Positions 33,666 to 43,222 of a DNA stretch of 64,000 nucleotides are shown here, piece by piece. How positions within the stretch are numbered: position 1 is the first letter of the stretch; the number at the start of each line of letters is the position of its first letter. The stretch lies in assembly GCA_964594775.1 (NCBI GenBank), contig CAZQNO010000003.1:45806-109805 (forward strand). The letters are read 5' to 3'. Under the pieces are notes generated by a model, which saw nothing but the letters and a program-made list of their open reading frames with translations, searched no databases and had not been told where the DNA came from. The DNA comes from CAYFVU01 sp964594775 (GTDB lineage: Bacteria > Spirochaetota > Spirochaetia > DSM-16054 > Sediminispirochaetaceae). The translations under genes were made by a program, and so were the position numbers.

Positions 33666-34896
33666 GTTCTTCCATGTTTTCTTGGAGTGTCAGAGCGCGC
33701 TTCGCGATGAGCATGTTCTCCGAAGCCGGCAGAAAAGCGGGGTCTATGTCTATCGCCGCCTGCCAGTATTTGATTGCCCGTTGCAGGTCGCCTTGTGCAT
33801 AGGATTCGAGTCCGGCGATGTAGTATTCCTCCAGTCTTGCCTGTTCTACGCCGCGGCCCCGATCGCCGAGTTTCATATTTGCTTCGATGCTGAAGCGGTC
33901 GGCGGAGTTGATCTGCGTGGTCATATCGAGGGTGTAGTTGAGATTTATCCGCATCTTGTCGAGATCCAGACCGCTTCCCAGAGAAATCCGCGGATTGCTC
34001 CCTCTATGGGTAAAGCCGGAATGAACGGAGAAGAAGTTGGTGAATTGAACGTCTATGCCGCCGGCAAAATAGATCCTCTCCCATTGATCGGAGGGAAGCC
34101 CTATGGCGAAGGGATAGTTCACGTCGAAGGCGAGAGTCACCGGCCGAAGAGGAGAATAGGCGAAACCGGCGGTGGCGACGGAGGGAAGGGGCTCTCCTTC
34201 GTCGGGGAGACCGATATTCTTTACCGCCAGACCGAAGGAGAGGTTTCTCTCCCGCGATGCGTAGGGCTTCAAGAAATTTACCCTGGTAAGGACGCCGAAA
34301 TCCGTCATGGCGGTAAAGATAGACTGATCGGGATAGATGGCCGAAGGAATGTTCCGATAGGCGAACTTAATATTGGCGCCCACGGAGACACCGTAGAAGT
34401 AGTAGCTGGAGAAGAAATTGTAGGCCACGTTTGCCGTGGCGACGCTTTCGGAGATAAATCCCCGGGAATCGCGTTCTCCCCACTGATTGTAGGCGGTAAA
34501 GGGCAGATAGAGGAATTTCCCTCCGAAACCGATACCCAGATCGTTTATCCGCATCGTATAGACGACCCCTTCGAGGCTGGAGTCGGCGATCCAGTTGTTG
34601 TGATGGAGGGAGAGCTCGGTCTGCTTGAGGACGGCGCTGCCGGCGGGGTTGGCTTCGATATAGCCGGAATCGTCGGCAAGGGCGGTAAAGGCGGTTCCCA
34701 TTCCCTCGTATCTGCCCCCCAGAGGCACGAGAAGGGTGGGAAAGAGGGTGCGGCCCGTATTCGGATCGCGGAACAGCGGAGAATCTCCCAGTTCCCCATA
34801 GTCTTGGTAAAAATCCGAGAGACCGTCGCCGAAAAGAGCCGGCGCGGCAAAACAGAGGAGAATAAAAATGAGAAATATGCCGATTTTTCTTCTCAT
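33649..34896 (-). CDS. UPF0164/FadL-like outer membrane barrel with C-terminal TPR
   Basis: Predicted outer-membrane protein of 415 aa. It has a signal peptide (MRRKIGIFLIFILLCFAAPA), then the family N-terminal block GMGTAFTALADDSGYIEANPAG, in which NPAG is the hallmark shared with FadL/PorV-like and treponemal UPF0164 proteins. About twelve amphipathic strands follow. The last ~55 residues form one TPR (YIAGLESYAQGDLQRAIKYW), an unusual periplasmic appendix. The start at 34896 was chosen for the signal peptide and the GGTGAG upstream; a longer frame is not coding. Two paralogous barrels lie at 60675 and 62622. Confidence 0.85.
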   Translation of the reverse strand: MRRKIGIFLIFILLCFAAPALFGDGLSDFYQDYGELGDSPLFRDPNTGRTLFPTLLVPLGGRYEGMGTAFTALADDSGYIEANPAGSAVLKQTELSLHHNNWIADSSLEGVVYTMRINDLGIGFGGKFLYLPFTAYNQWGERDSRGFISESVATANVAYNFFSSYYFYGVSVGANIKFAYRNIPSAIYPDQSIFTAMTDFGVLTRVNFLKPYASRERNLSFGLAVKNIGLPDEGEPLPSVATAGFAYSPLRPVTLAFDVNYPFAIGLPSDQWERIYFAGGIDVQFTNFFSVHSGFTHRGSNPRISLGSGLDLDKMRINLNYTLDMTTQINSADRFSIEANMKLGDRGRGVEQARLEEYYIAGLESYAQGDLQRAIKYWQAAIDIDPAFLPASENMLIAKRALTLQENMEELNKVE

Positions 34897-34906
34897 CTCA
34901 CCATTA

Positions 34907-34912
34907 AGTATA
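34907..34912 (-). promoter_or_regulatory. -10 element for the UPF0164-like gene
   Basis: TATACT on the minus strand, ending 10 bases before the ATG at 34896. The -35 region (TGGAAA at 17 bases) is weak. The divergent gap to 35021 is AT-rich and also holds GATAAT at 34984-34989 on the plus strand, a possible -10 for the opposite gene. Confidence 0.4.
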
Positions 34913-35021
34913 CTATGAAACGGGTCATATTTCCAGCATCGATGAAAAAGCGCCGATAATTTAGCTGAACATTCATATATGTCGATAATGTGATACATTG
35001 GAGGCGTAGGGGCGGTAAAGA

Positions 35022-38000
35022 TTGCACTTTGTGTATAGATATACAACACTCGTTCTTCTCGCGGTGATACCCATAGTGTATGGAACGGGTGAGCTGTACG
35101 CCTCGGGTGCCAAGGAGTCAAGGGCCAAGGAGAGAATCAGCCAGGCGGAAAGTCTCATCGAAGAGGGGCGCTACAATGATGCGATCGAGCTGATCAGCGA
35201 GCTTATGAAGAGCGAACCGCGTTACTTCGACGAGGCGGAAAAGTTGATGAAGAAGGTCAGGGCCGCCCGCAAGGAATACAACGATACCTACCAAGAACTC
35301 ATAGATATTCTGGATTTACCGCCGGGAGAGGAATTGAACGAGGAGGAAGCCTATGCGATCATTCAAAAGCTGGAGGAGCTGGACGCCGATCCCAATAAGG
35401 CATCCATCGCCGCCTTCGCTCAGGCCCGCCGTTCGATTATTTTCGCCGTAAACGACCGAAGGTTTCGGAGTATAATGAACGAGGCGGAGACTCTTCTCGC
35501 CCAGGAGAGATATTCGGCTGCCATCGACCGCTATTTGAGCGGTTTTTCCCTGCATGAGGAGCTCTTCTTGGAGGACGATTACGGAGAAATCGTGGTCAAC
35601 CAAGCGGAGGGACAGAAGAGTGAGATACGTCGAAGGGCAGGGAGCATCAGAGAACGGCTTCCTCCACTGCTGCAGCAGTCAGCCGAACTCCTCCGTTCGG
35701 CGCAGAGCGATTCTCCGCAAGAGATGGAGGCGGTGTACCGCGCCTTTGCACAGCAGGCCGATGCTCTGTTTTCCCAGTGGGACGGGACGGTGAATACGGC
35801 TCTGCAGCTCGATACTCTTCGTGAATCGATTCAGGGAGATGATAGAAGCGATATCCCTCATCTATCCGTCATTCGTGTCCTTACCAAGGGCAGAGAGAGC
35901 GGTGAACTACCGGCGGGGATAGCCGGAGCGGCGGAACGGCCGGCTGCCTCGGGGATAGCTGCCGCCGCCGCCGCTTTGGATTCGCGGATGCTCGCCTCCT
36001 TCAACACGGCACTCGCTTCCTACGACCAAGGGCTCTTCGAGGAGAGCAACAGTGAGTTTTTTCTCACCGACGGGTATGCCGGGATTTATCGAGAGATCCT
36101 GGAACTCTGGAGAGGCCACACAGAAAGCCACGATCGGTATGATGTTCCCATAAAGATGGGGTTGACGGAAGATGATCTGCGCCGGGATGACCTCTTTGCA
36201 CAGGCGGTAATCGCGGCGGCGGGAGAGTATGGTGAGCTGATCACTGCGGGAGAGACGGTGCAGCGTCTGCGGGAAACGGGACTCGCCGCGGAAGATATTA
36301 ACCTCATAGAAGAGAGCCACAGGGAGCTCGAGGAAGTACTGGAGCGGATGCGGCAGAACCTCACCGACAACAAACAACGCCGGCAGATTTATCGGGAGCA
36401 GGAGGGGACGGGGATCGATCTGGAGGAAGCACTGGCCATTCTCAGCGGATTGGCGGAACGATATGAAAAGCGGAGCAGGGAAGGAACGGAACTGCGGGCC
36501 GGCTTCGTCGGAAGAATCGCCGAGCTTCGCCTCGATCCACAGGAAGAGACACTGGTATCTGCCGAAAAACGATTCTCCCGAGCCCAATCCTACGTGAAAG
36601 GGATAGAGCAAGTGGTCCTGGAGGGCGGCGAGGCAATCGAGGTGAAGTACCCGTCACAGGCCCTCTCGCTGATATCCCGGCTCAATGAAGACATTCAGGA
36701 GATTGAGCGGCTTGTGACCGAGATCCTGCAGGGCCTCGAGGAGGAGCCTCAGGTGCTTCGTGAACTCGAAGAGCCGGCTCGACAAATGGTGCGGTCGCGG
36801 GATATCCTGGCAAGGATAGAAGAGTTACGCACCGAACAGGGCGCTGTTGTCCAAAAGGCAGGAGAATTGAATAGAGAGGCGGATATCGCCTTAGCGGAGG
36901 GTGATCTGCGTTTCTCCGAGGCCGAGTCGTTGATGAACCGGAACAATTTCGAGCGGGCCCGGGAAAAACTCGAACAGGCCGGCAGCGCCTATGCCACGTC
37001 TCTCACCTTCCGGGAAGATCCGGCGGTTCGCGAGAAGATGGACGAGGAGATACCTGCTCTTGCCGAGAGGATAGTATTTCTCCAAAATCAACAGATCGTG
37101 CGGGAAGTCCGCGATCTGATAAACCGGGGAAGAGAACTCTTCTTCCAGGAAGATTTCGTGCAGTCTGAACGGGTATTGCTCAGGGCACGTTCCAAATGGT
37201 TGATCACCCATACTCAGGAGGACCCGGAGATAAGTCTCTGGCTGAACCGAGTACAGCGGGCTTTGGAAACGACGGCCGGTGTGTCGATCTCGCAGACAGA
37301 CCCGCTCTTTCCGGATATGATGCAGGTGCTCAACCTGGCGAAGAAGGATTACCAGGAGGGAAGGGAGCTGTTCGAAAGGGGAAGAAGAGACAAAGCGATG
37401 GAGCTCTTCGTCGAAGCGGAAAAGAAGATAGAGTACATAAAGGAACCCTTTCCCAACAACAGAGAGGCAGGAGTGCTCTATCTGCGGATACTGCGGTATA
37501 CCGAGCCTCAGGATTTTACTGCTATCTTTGGCCGAAGATTCACCGATGCCAGGCAGAAGACCCGCACGGCACCGGAAGAGGCCTATCGTGAGCTGAAGGT
37601 CCTCGAAGAGATAAATCCCGATTATCCTGGAATGGCTCAGGCCATCTACGATGCCGAAATCGCCACGGGGATACGCCGGCTTCCGCCGGACCCGGCAAAG
37701 CTCGCAAGGGCCGGGGAATTGTACGAACAGGCCAGGAGCATAGTCGAAGAGGATGTTCGAGCCCAGTTCCCCGTAGCCTTGACCTATCTCAACGAGGCCA
37801 TTAACCTCAATCCGGGCTTTCAAGATGCCCTCCTCCTCAAGGACAGAGTCCAGGCGGGGCAGGGAGGACAAGTCCGCGTCGTTCTCTCCAGTTTCGATCA
37901 ACAGAAGCTGAGGGAGGCGGAGAACCTCTTCATCGACGCGAGATACTTCGAGGCCGGCGCCATAGTGGACCAGCTGCTGCAGGACCCGGAAAACCGCAAG

Positions 38001-38048
38001 AATCCGCGGCTGCTTGAGTTGAAGAGGAGGATAGAGTCGAAGCTCTAG
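35022..38048 (+). CDS. Large exported TPR / coiled-coil protein
   Basis: A 1008-aa protein with an N-terminal hydrophobic export signal (YTTLVLLAVIPIVYG) and an almost wholly helical, Glu/Arg-rich body. TPR-like units are at the start (AESLIEEGRYNDAIELISEL), the middle (ERAREKLEQAGSAYATSL) and the end (TYLNEAINLNPGFQDALLL); long heptad-like stretches lie between them. There is no lipobox or membrane helix after the signal, so it is probably periplasmic. The start is TTG at 35022, with GTG 35031 as an alternative. Only 5 bases separate it from the giant phosphatase gene, so they should be co-transcribed and may form one complex. No family is recognised. Confidence 0.8.
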   Translation: MHFVYRYTTLVLLAVIPIVYGTGELYASGAKESRAKERISQAESLIEEGRYNDAIELISELMKSEPRYFDEAEKLMKKVRAARKEYNDTYQELIDILDLPPGEELNEEEAYAIIQKLEELDADPNKASIAAFAQARRSIIFAVNDRRFRSIMNEAETLLAQERYSAAIDRYLSGFSLHEELFLEDDYGEIVVNQAEGQKSEIRRRAGSIRERLPPLLQQSAELLRSAQSDSPQEMEAVYRAFAQQADALFSQWDGTVNTALQLDTLRESIQGDDRSDIPHLSVIRVLTKGRESGELPAGIAGAAERPAASGIAAAAAALDSRMLASFNTALASYDQGLFEESNSEFFLTDGYAGIYREILELWRGHTESHDRYDVPIKMGLTEDDLRRDDLFAQAVIAAAGEYGELITAGETVQRLRETGLAAEDINLIEESHRELEEVLERMRQNLTDNKQRRQIYREQEGTGIDLEEALAILSGLAERYEKRSREGTELRAGFVGRIAELRLDPQEETLVSAEKRFSRAQSYVKGIEQVVLEGGEAIEVKYPSQALSLISRLNEDIQEIERLVTEILQGLEEEPQVLRELEEPARQMVRSRDILARIEELRTEQGAVVQKAGELNREADIALAEGDLRFSEAESLMNRNNFERAREKLEQAGSAYATSLTFREDPAVREKMDEEIPALAERIVFLQNQQIVREVRDLINRGRELFFQEDFVQSERVLLRARSKWLITHTQEDPEISLWLNRVQRALETTAGVSISQTDPLFPDMMQVLNLAKKDYQEGRELFERGRRDKAMELFVEAEKKIEYIKEPFPNNREAGVLYLRILRYTEPQDFTAIFGRRFTDARQKTRTAPEEAYRELKVLEEINPDYPGMAQAIYDAEIATGIRRLPPDPAKLARAGELYEQARSIVEEDVRAQFPVALTYLNEAINLNPGFQDALLLKDRVQAGQGGQVRVVLSSFDQQKLREAENLFIDARYFEAGAIVDQLLQDPENRKNPRLLELKRRIESKL

Positions 38049-38053
38049 CACTG

Positions 38054-41000
38054 ATGGGACGAAGACCTGTGGGGAAGACTCAATATTTCAGACCGCGCAC
38101 TGTTCTGCAAGTGCTTCTCCTTTTTTCGATTGCTTTTTCCCTCTTGAGCCCCGCGCTCGCAGCACAAGAGCTCTACTGGGAAGCCCCAAGGGTCATCGTT
38201 CCGTCGGGGGCCCGGTTTCCCGATGCCGATGAGGGAGGCGGAAAGTCGGCCTTTCTCTGGCACGAGTACGAACGACAGGAGGGGAAAATAGTCGGGCTCA
38301 GCATCTCCCTTGCGGTAAAAGGCTCCATCAACGCAGAGTGGGAGTTGTATGAGCGAATCATCGGGCCGGTCGACTATACCGGAGAGGAGGTGCCCCTATC
38401 CACCCTGGCGGTGACCGAAAGCGGTGAGATATACATCGCCGCGGCCCTCACCGGTCAGCGCATAGATGTCTACCGTTTAGCCGATGGTGGTGAGGCTCGT
38501 TTCGATCTCATCGGAAGCGCCGGAAGAAGGGGGGGCTCGGAGGTCTCCGTTGCTCCAAAGCTCTTCGAACGGAAAGACGGCGGATTCATTCTTTCGGTAA
38601 CGAAACCCTTCGCCGCCTCTGTTAGCGCCGCTGTGGGCGAGACCCTCGGGATTACCTATTCCTTGAGCGACGACGGAAGATCATGGACCGAATTCGTTCC
38701 CCTCGTCGACTCACCGGAACTCTCCTATATTTATCTTCCCTCCCATTACCGCTACGACGGAAGGGATTTCATCGTCTTTCAAGCCTCTCCCCCGTCCAGC
38801 CGTTACTTTCAGATATACATTACCCGCAGCGAGGACGGCGGCAGGAGCTGGTCCTCACCGGTGAGAATAACGGATTTCGAAGACAGGCAGATTACGGAGG
38901 ACGAGAATCCGGAGAACTACGATAATCAGCGGCCGCATCTCAACGGAAGAGACGGCAGGCTCTATCTTACCTGGGAACGGAGGTACATCGGAACGACTCC
39001 GCCGCAGATCTACTACCTCGAGCTGGATCAAAACGGAGAGCCGGCGGGAGAGGCGGAGCGAATATCAACCGTTTCGAGCAGCTGCAGGAATCCGAAAACC
39101 ATCGTGCGGGGCGACGATGTCTACATTGTCTGGTTCGACGACAGAAAGGGGGACAATCGGGTCTTTCTCGCCCGGCGCGAGGGAATCGCGTGGCTCGATC
39201 AAGATGTGAGTATAATGCCCGGCAGCAGCACCTTTCCCCGTTACTTCGTAGCGGAAGAGGAAATCCACCTGGTCTGGGAGAATACCCTAGACGATACGGG
39301 GCGGATAGTGCTTCTCGATCCGGACAGAACCGTTCTTCCCCCGGATATCAGGGCAGTGAATTTTCGCCCCGGCAGTCGGGCGAAACAGGATACTTTCCGC
39401 ATAAGCTGGAATATACCGGACGATTCGTCGGGAATCGCGGGATTCAACTATTCCGTCGACAGGAATCCCAACGGCAGTCCCCGCAAACAGATGCGGATTC
39501 TCCGCCAACAGGAGCGTCTTGCCGAGACGGAGGTCGAAAGCGACGGCTCGTGGTATTTTCACCTTGTCGCCCGTGACTATGCAGGCAACTGGTCGCAGCC
39601 GCAGACCGTCGAGTTTATCCGTGATACGACACCGCCCCCTCCCATTACCTTCGAGGAGCATGAGACAAACGAAAGAGGATTCTTTCCCGGCAACACCGCA
39701 TCCATTCGGTGGAAGCCGGATGCGGGGGAACCGATTGCCGGATACAGCTATCGTCTGCAGTATCTGGCGAGTCAGTGGTATCCCGGTGAGCCGGAGGACT
39801 TTCAGGTAAAGGTTCCTCCGGGGAGCGTTCAGACCGCAAGAGAGGAGTACTCCTTTACCAACATGGACAACGGCTTATGGGCGCTGACGGTGAGTCCTGT
39901 CGATACCGTCGGCAATGTCGGACCGCCTGAGACCTATTACTTTCGGCTGAACAACTATATACCCGTTACCTATATCACCTCCATCGATGTACAGAAGGAT
40001 CAGCTGAACCGTTACCAGTTGGGGATCTACGGGAGAGGTTTTTCCGCAGGGGGAGAGATAAAGCAGGTGATGCTCGATGCCGACGGAGAGGAACCCTACG
40101 ATCTGGTTTTTCCGGCCGAAACGGGTATCTATGAGGTGCAAAACGATCGGTACATTGAGGGTCCCCTGGTGCAGGATGTCTCCGAAGCTTCCTACCGGGT
40201 GGGTCTGGTGCATCCAAGCCGGGGGGTCTACTTTACCGGATACCGTCTCAGTTTCGAAGCTTCCGGGACGGTGAAATTCGGAGACTTCCGAATACTCGGC
40301 GGGGCCGAAGAAGAGCTCGTCCGGAGAGAAACAGTTACTCTCTCGATGGGTTCGCTCGCCTTCTTTATCCTGATGCTCTTTTTGGCGAGCCTCCTGGTGT
40401 TTGCCGTGCTGAAGCTCTCCTCGGTGGTGAAGGAAGGCTACGACCTGCAGCAGGAGGTAAAGGCCATCGTAAATACTAGGGCCCTTCCTTCGGAGAAAAA
40501 GAAAGAGAGGTTGAGAACCATGAAAAAACGAAGAGGGAGTCTGTGGATTAAATTCGCTCTTCTCGTGACTTTTCTCGTGCTGATCATCGTACTGCTTGTC
40601 TCGCTGCCTCTGGGCAGGTACATGATCCAAACTCAGCAGGAGGATCTGACGAACGGACTGCAGGAAAGCACTCGGGTGCTCATCGAGAGCATCAATTCGG
40701 GAGCGCAGAAATTTCTGCCGGAGGAAAACAGTATCGAACTGGGACGCTTGCCGAGACAGATCAGCGCGGCGGAAGACGCCCAATTCGTCACCATCACCGG
40801 TCCGCCTTCCTCGAGCATCCAGCCGCAAGAAGAGAACCGCTTCGACTATCTCTGGGCGAGTAACGATCCGGAGATAGGCGAAGACCTCGTACGAAATGAG
40901 GAAGGCAGGACAAATATCGACGACGGCGCACAATTCGACAGAGGGGTATCGCGGCTGGAGGACGAAATAAGTCCGGAGGCCGAAGAGCTGAAGGAGAGAA

Positions 41001-42787
41001 TTAACCGCGAGGGCGGGCAGCGGGTCGGGGAGCTCACCAAGCGAATAGGCGAGCTGCAGGATGAAGCGCGGACGGCCGCCCAGCGCCTGGTGCAGACCCA
41101 GGATGAGGATGTGGCCCAGCTGCTCACCGAGCTGCAGAACGAGATTACGCGACTCAGCGCCCAGGTGGATGAAGAGCTCGAAGAGATAGGCGATATGATG
41201 GGCAGCTATCCGCAGTTCAAGCCCGAAGAGATTCTCACCGGACCTGGCAAATATGTCTTCTACCGGCCCGTCGTATATCAGGAGACCGACCAAGAAGGAG
41301 TCTACTATCATGGCATGGTCCGCCTCGGCATAAGCACCGATCGCATCAGGAGCGTAATTACCGAATCGAGGGAGACCCTGGTCCGACAGACGATTATCAT
41401 CGCCCTCGGGGCCGTAGGCATCGGCATAATCGGCGCCCTTATCCTGGCCGGCATCATCATCATCCCGATACGAAAGCTCATGGCGGGAGTGGAGAAGATC
41501 CGCGATGCCGAGGACTTGTCGAAATTCACTGAGCGGATCAACGTGAAGTCGCGGGACGAGATTGCTGTTCTTGCCGCTACGATAAACGAGATGACGGACG
41601 GACTGGTCAAGGCCGAAGCGGCGAGAAGGGACCTCATTTTCGGCAAGGAAACCCAGAAGCGTTTCATCCCTCTTGAAGAGAGCGGCAAGGAGAAGCTTAC
41701 CACGGGGAAGAAGGTTACCGAGAAGATGGATTTCTTTGGTTACTACGAGGGAGCCAAGGGCGTGTCTGGAGACTACTTCGATTACATCGAGTACGCCCCC
41801 GACAGATATGCCTTTATTAAATGTGATGTTGCCGGTAAGGGGATTCCCGCCTCACTCATCATGGTGGAGGTGGCAACTGTCTTTCACAACTATCTCAACG
41901 ATTTCATGGAGAACGAGGAACGGCGAAGGAACCTCGCCGCGGCAAAGAAGAAGACACATACGACCCAAGACCCGGATATCGGCAAGCTTATTCTCGGGAT
42001 AAACCGTCTGGTACAGGAGCGGGGATTCGAGGGAAAGTTCGCCGCCCTTGTGGTCGCTCTGGTAAATGCCGGCACAGGATCGACGGTTTTTTGTAATGCA
42101 GGAGACAGCCTTGTCCACATCTTCAACAGAGAAAAGGGGCGAATGGAGATGAAGGAGCTGAAAAAGGCCCCCGCCACTGGAGTATTCGACAACGAAATGG
42201 TCGAACAGACCGGCGGTTTTCCCAAGGAACCCCACATGCTCAAACGGGGTGATGCAATTCTTTTCTACACCGACGGAATAGAAGAAGCGAAGCGCAATTT
42301 TCGCGACGCCAACTTCGAGAGGATCGTCTGCCATGAGCCAGGTCTCAAAGAAAACGAGGATCACGGCGGAACACACCTTGTAGGAGCCGATAACGAGGAG
42401 TTTACCAATGAGCGCATATATTCTATCATCAATGCCGCTTTTTCCCGGGGGACGTATCGGCTCTATAAGTACCACAATCCTTTCGGAGAGGAGTATCTCG
42501 ATTTCGATTTTTCGGAGTGTGAGGGAACGATCGAAGATGCGGTCCTGTCCCTCGTGTCTGTAGAAAAAATCTTTCGAGTCTATCCCGACCCTTCGGCAGG
42601 AGATCGAGACTACATTCGAGTGGACAGGGCTATCCTCAATTTCCTAAAAAAGCATTTTTTACAGTATCAGTCTTACTTTGCCAATGAGGTTGAGCAGGAG
42701 GCGCCGGGCCAGTATGCCGTATTCGCCCGGCTGCGTGAGGATGAACAGTACGACGACCTGACGATCCTCGGTATTCAGCGTAAGTAG
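38054..42787 (+). CDS. Giant membrane sensor with HAMP and SpoIIE (PP2C-type) phosphatase domain
   Basis: A 1577-aa protein. Residues 1-37: signal peptide ending ALA. 38-430: beta-propeller-like repeats with sialidase-type Asp boxes, e.g. SEDGGRSWSSP (259-269) and SDDGRSW. 430-640: two Ig/fibronectin-like modules. 640-755: a further beta domain. Membrane helices at 765-787, 830-852 and 1112-1137; a second extracytoplasmic region (853-1111) includes a coiled coil near 965-1050. HAMP at about 1138-1190. The SpoIIE phosphatase spans 1200-1577 with GDYFD (Asp1240 region), CDVAGKG, FYTDGIEEA and DDLTILGI metal sites intact. It should dephosphorylate an anti-anti-sigma-like partner, but none is in the window. 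ATG 38054 follows the previous stop by 5 bases. Confidence 0.9.
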   Translation: MGRRPVGKTQYFRPRTVLQVLLLFSIAFSLLSPALAAQELYWEAPRVIVPSGARFPDADEGGGKSAFLWHEYERQEGKIVGLSISLAVKGSINAEWELYERIIGPVDYTGEEVPLSTLAVTESGEIYIAAALTGQRIDVYRLADGGEARFDLIGSAGRRGGSEVSVAPKLFERKDGGFILSVTKPFAASVSAAVGETLGITYSLSDDGRSWTEFVPLVDSPELSYIYLPSHYRYDGRDFIVFQASPPSSRYFQIYITRSEDGGRSWSSPVRITDFEDRQITEDENPENYDNQRPHLNGRDGRLYLTWERRYIGTTPPQIYYLELDQNGEPAGEAERISTVSSSCRNPKTIVRGDDVYIVWFDDRKGDNRVFLARREGIAWLDQDVSIMPGSSTFPRYFVAEEEIHLVWENTLDDTGRIVLLDPDRTVLPPDIRAVNFRPGSRAKQDTFRISWNIPDDSSGIAGFNYSVDRNPNGSPRKQMRILRQQERLAETEVESDGSWYFHLVARDYAGNWSQPQTVEFIRDTTPPPPITFEEHETNERGFFPGNTASIRWKPDAGEPIAGYSYRLQYLASQWYPGEPEDFQVKVPPGSVQTAREEYSFTNMDNGLWALTVSPVDTVGNVGPPETYYFRLNNYIPVTYITSIDVQKDQLNRYQLGIYGRGFSAGGEIKQVMLDADGEEPYDLVFPAETGIYEVQNDRYIEGPLVQDVSEASYRVGLVHPSRGVYFTGYRLSFEASGTVKFGDFRILGGAEEELVRRETVTLSMGSLAFFILMLFLASLLVFAVLKLSSVVKEGYDLQQEVKAIVNTRALPSEKKKERLRTMKKRRGSLWIKFALLVTFLVLIIVLLVSLPLGRYMIQTQQEDLTNGLQESTRVLIESINSGAQKFLPEENSIELGRLPRQISAAEDAQFVTITGPPSSSIQPQEENRFDYLWASNDPEIGEDLVRNEEGRTNIDDGAQFDRGVSRLEDEISPEAEELKERINREGGQRVGELTKRIGELQDEARTAAQRLVQTQDEDVAQLLTELQNEITRLSAQVDEELEEIGDMMGSYPQFKPEEILTGPGKYVFYRPVVYQETDQEGVYYHGMVRLGISTDRIRSVITESRETLVRQTIIIALGAVGIGIIGALILAGIIIIPIRKLMAGVEKIRDAEDLSKFTERINVKSRDEIAVLAATINEMTDGLVKAEAARRDLIFGKETQKRFIPLEESGKEKLTTGKKVTEKMDFFGYYEGAKGVSGDYFDYIEYAPDRYAFIKCDVAGKGIPASLIMVEVATVFHNYLNDFMENEERRRNLAAAKKKTHTTQDPDIGKLILGINRLVQERGFEGKFAALVVALVNAGTGSTVFCNAGDSLVHIFNREKGRMEMKELKKAPATGVFDNEMVEQTGGFPKEPHMLKRGDAILFYTDGIEEAKRNFRDANFERIVCHEPGLKENEDHGGTHLVGADNEEFTNERIYSIINAAFSRGTYRLYKYHNPFGEEYLDFDFSECEGTIEDAVLSLVSVEKIFRVYPDPSAGDRDYIRVDRAILNFLKKHFLQYQSYFANEVEQEAPGQYAVFARLREDEQYDDLTILGIQRK

Positions 42788-42801
42788 AGGAGGAAGGCGA
42801 G

Positions 42802-43203
42802 ATGGGAGCTAAGAGAAGAGGAAAGAGAGGTGAAGGCGAGCCGCGGTTCTACTGCGAGAGCTGCGGCAAGCAGGTTGCTCCCGATGTGTCTTCCTGTCCC
42901 CACTGCGGCATGCCCTTCTACGCGGTCAAATGCCCGAGCTGCGGGCACACGGGCCGGGCGGTCGATTTCGTCGACGGCTGTCCCTCCTGCGGCTACCTCG
43001 CCGTCGACGGCTCCTTCGGCCCTGCCGAAGGAGCCTATCCCCCGAACAGCGAAAGTGAAGGAAGATCCCGAAGGAGCTCGGGGAGCCGAAACGCCGGAGG
43101 AGTAAAAAAGGGCGGCGAACTGCCGGGCTGGATCTTCTTTATCGTTCTTCTTATTCTCGGCAGTCTCTTCGCCGGTAGTGCCATGCTCTATCTCAACATG
43201 TAA
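42802..43203 (+). CDS. Double zinc-ribbon, single-pass membrane protein
   Basis: A 133-aa protein with four CxxC knuckles (Cys18/21, 32/35, 44/47, 60/63), which make two zinc ribbons. A Ser/Arg/Gly-rich linker follows, then a C-terminal membrane helix at about 108-130 (GWIFFIVLLILGSLFAG). With no signal peptide, the ribbons should face the cytoplasm. GGAGG precedes the ATG. It lies 14 bases after the SpoIIE phosphatase gene in the same direction and could be a membrane partner of its cytoplasmic domain; this is inference from position only. Confidence 0.85.
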   Translation: MGAKRRGKRGEGEPRFYCESCGKQVAPDVSSCPHCGMPFYAVKCPSCGHTGRAVDFVDGCPSCGYLAVDGSFGPAEGAYPPNSESEGRSRRSSGSRNAGGVKKGGELPGWIFFIVLLILGSLFAGSAMLYLNM

Positions 43204-43210
43204 AATCGAA

Positions 43211-43222
43211 AGCCGCACGGCT
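43211..43222. terminator. Possible bidirectional terminator hairpin
   Basis: AGCCGCACGGCT at 43211-43222 folds as a short hairpin between convergent genes, with A/T runs on both sides (AAAATCGA upstream, ATTTAAA downstream). It overlaps the last base pairs of the acyl-CoA synthetase stop region. The stem is only 4-5 bp, so efficiency is doubtful. Confidence 0.35.

Noticed and set aside
39875..41311. 478-aa minus-strand open frame within the SpoIIE phosphatase gene
   Set aside because: It is an antisense shadow in a GC-rich gene; His/Gln-rich composition and no ribosome-binding site.
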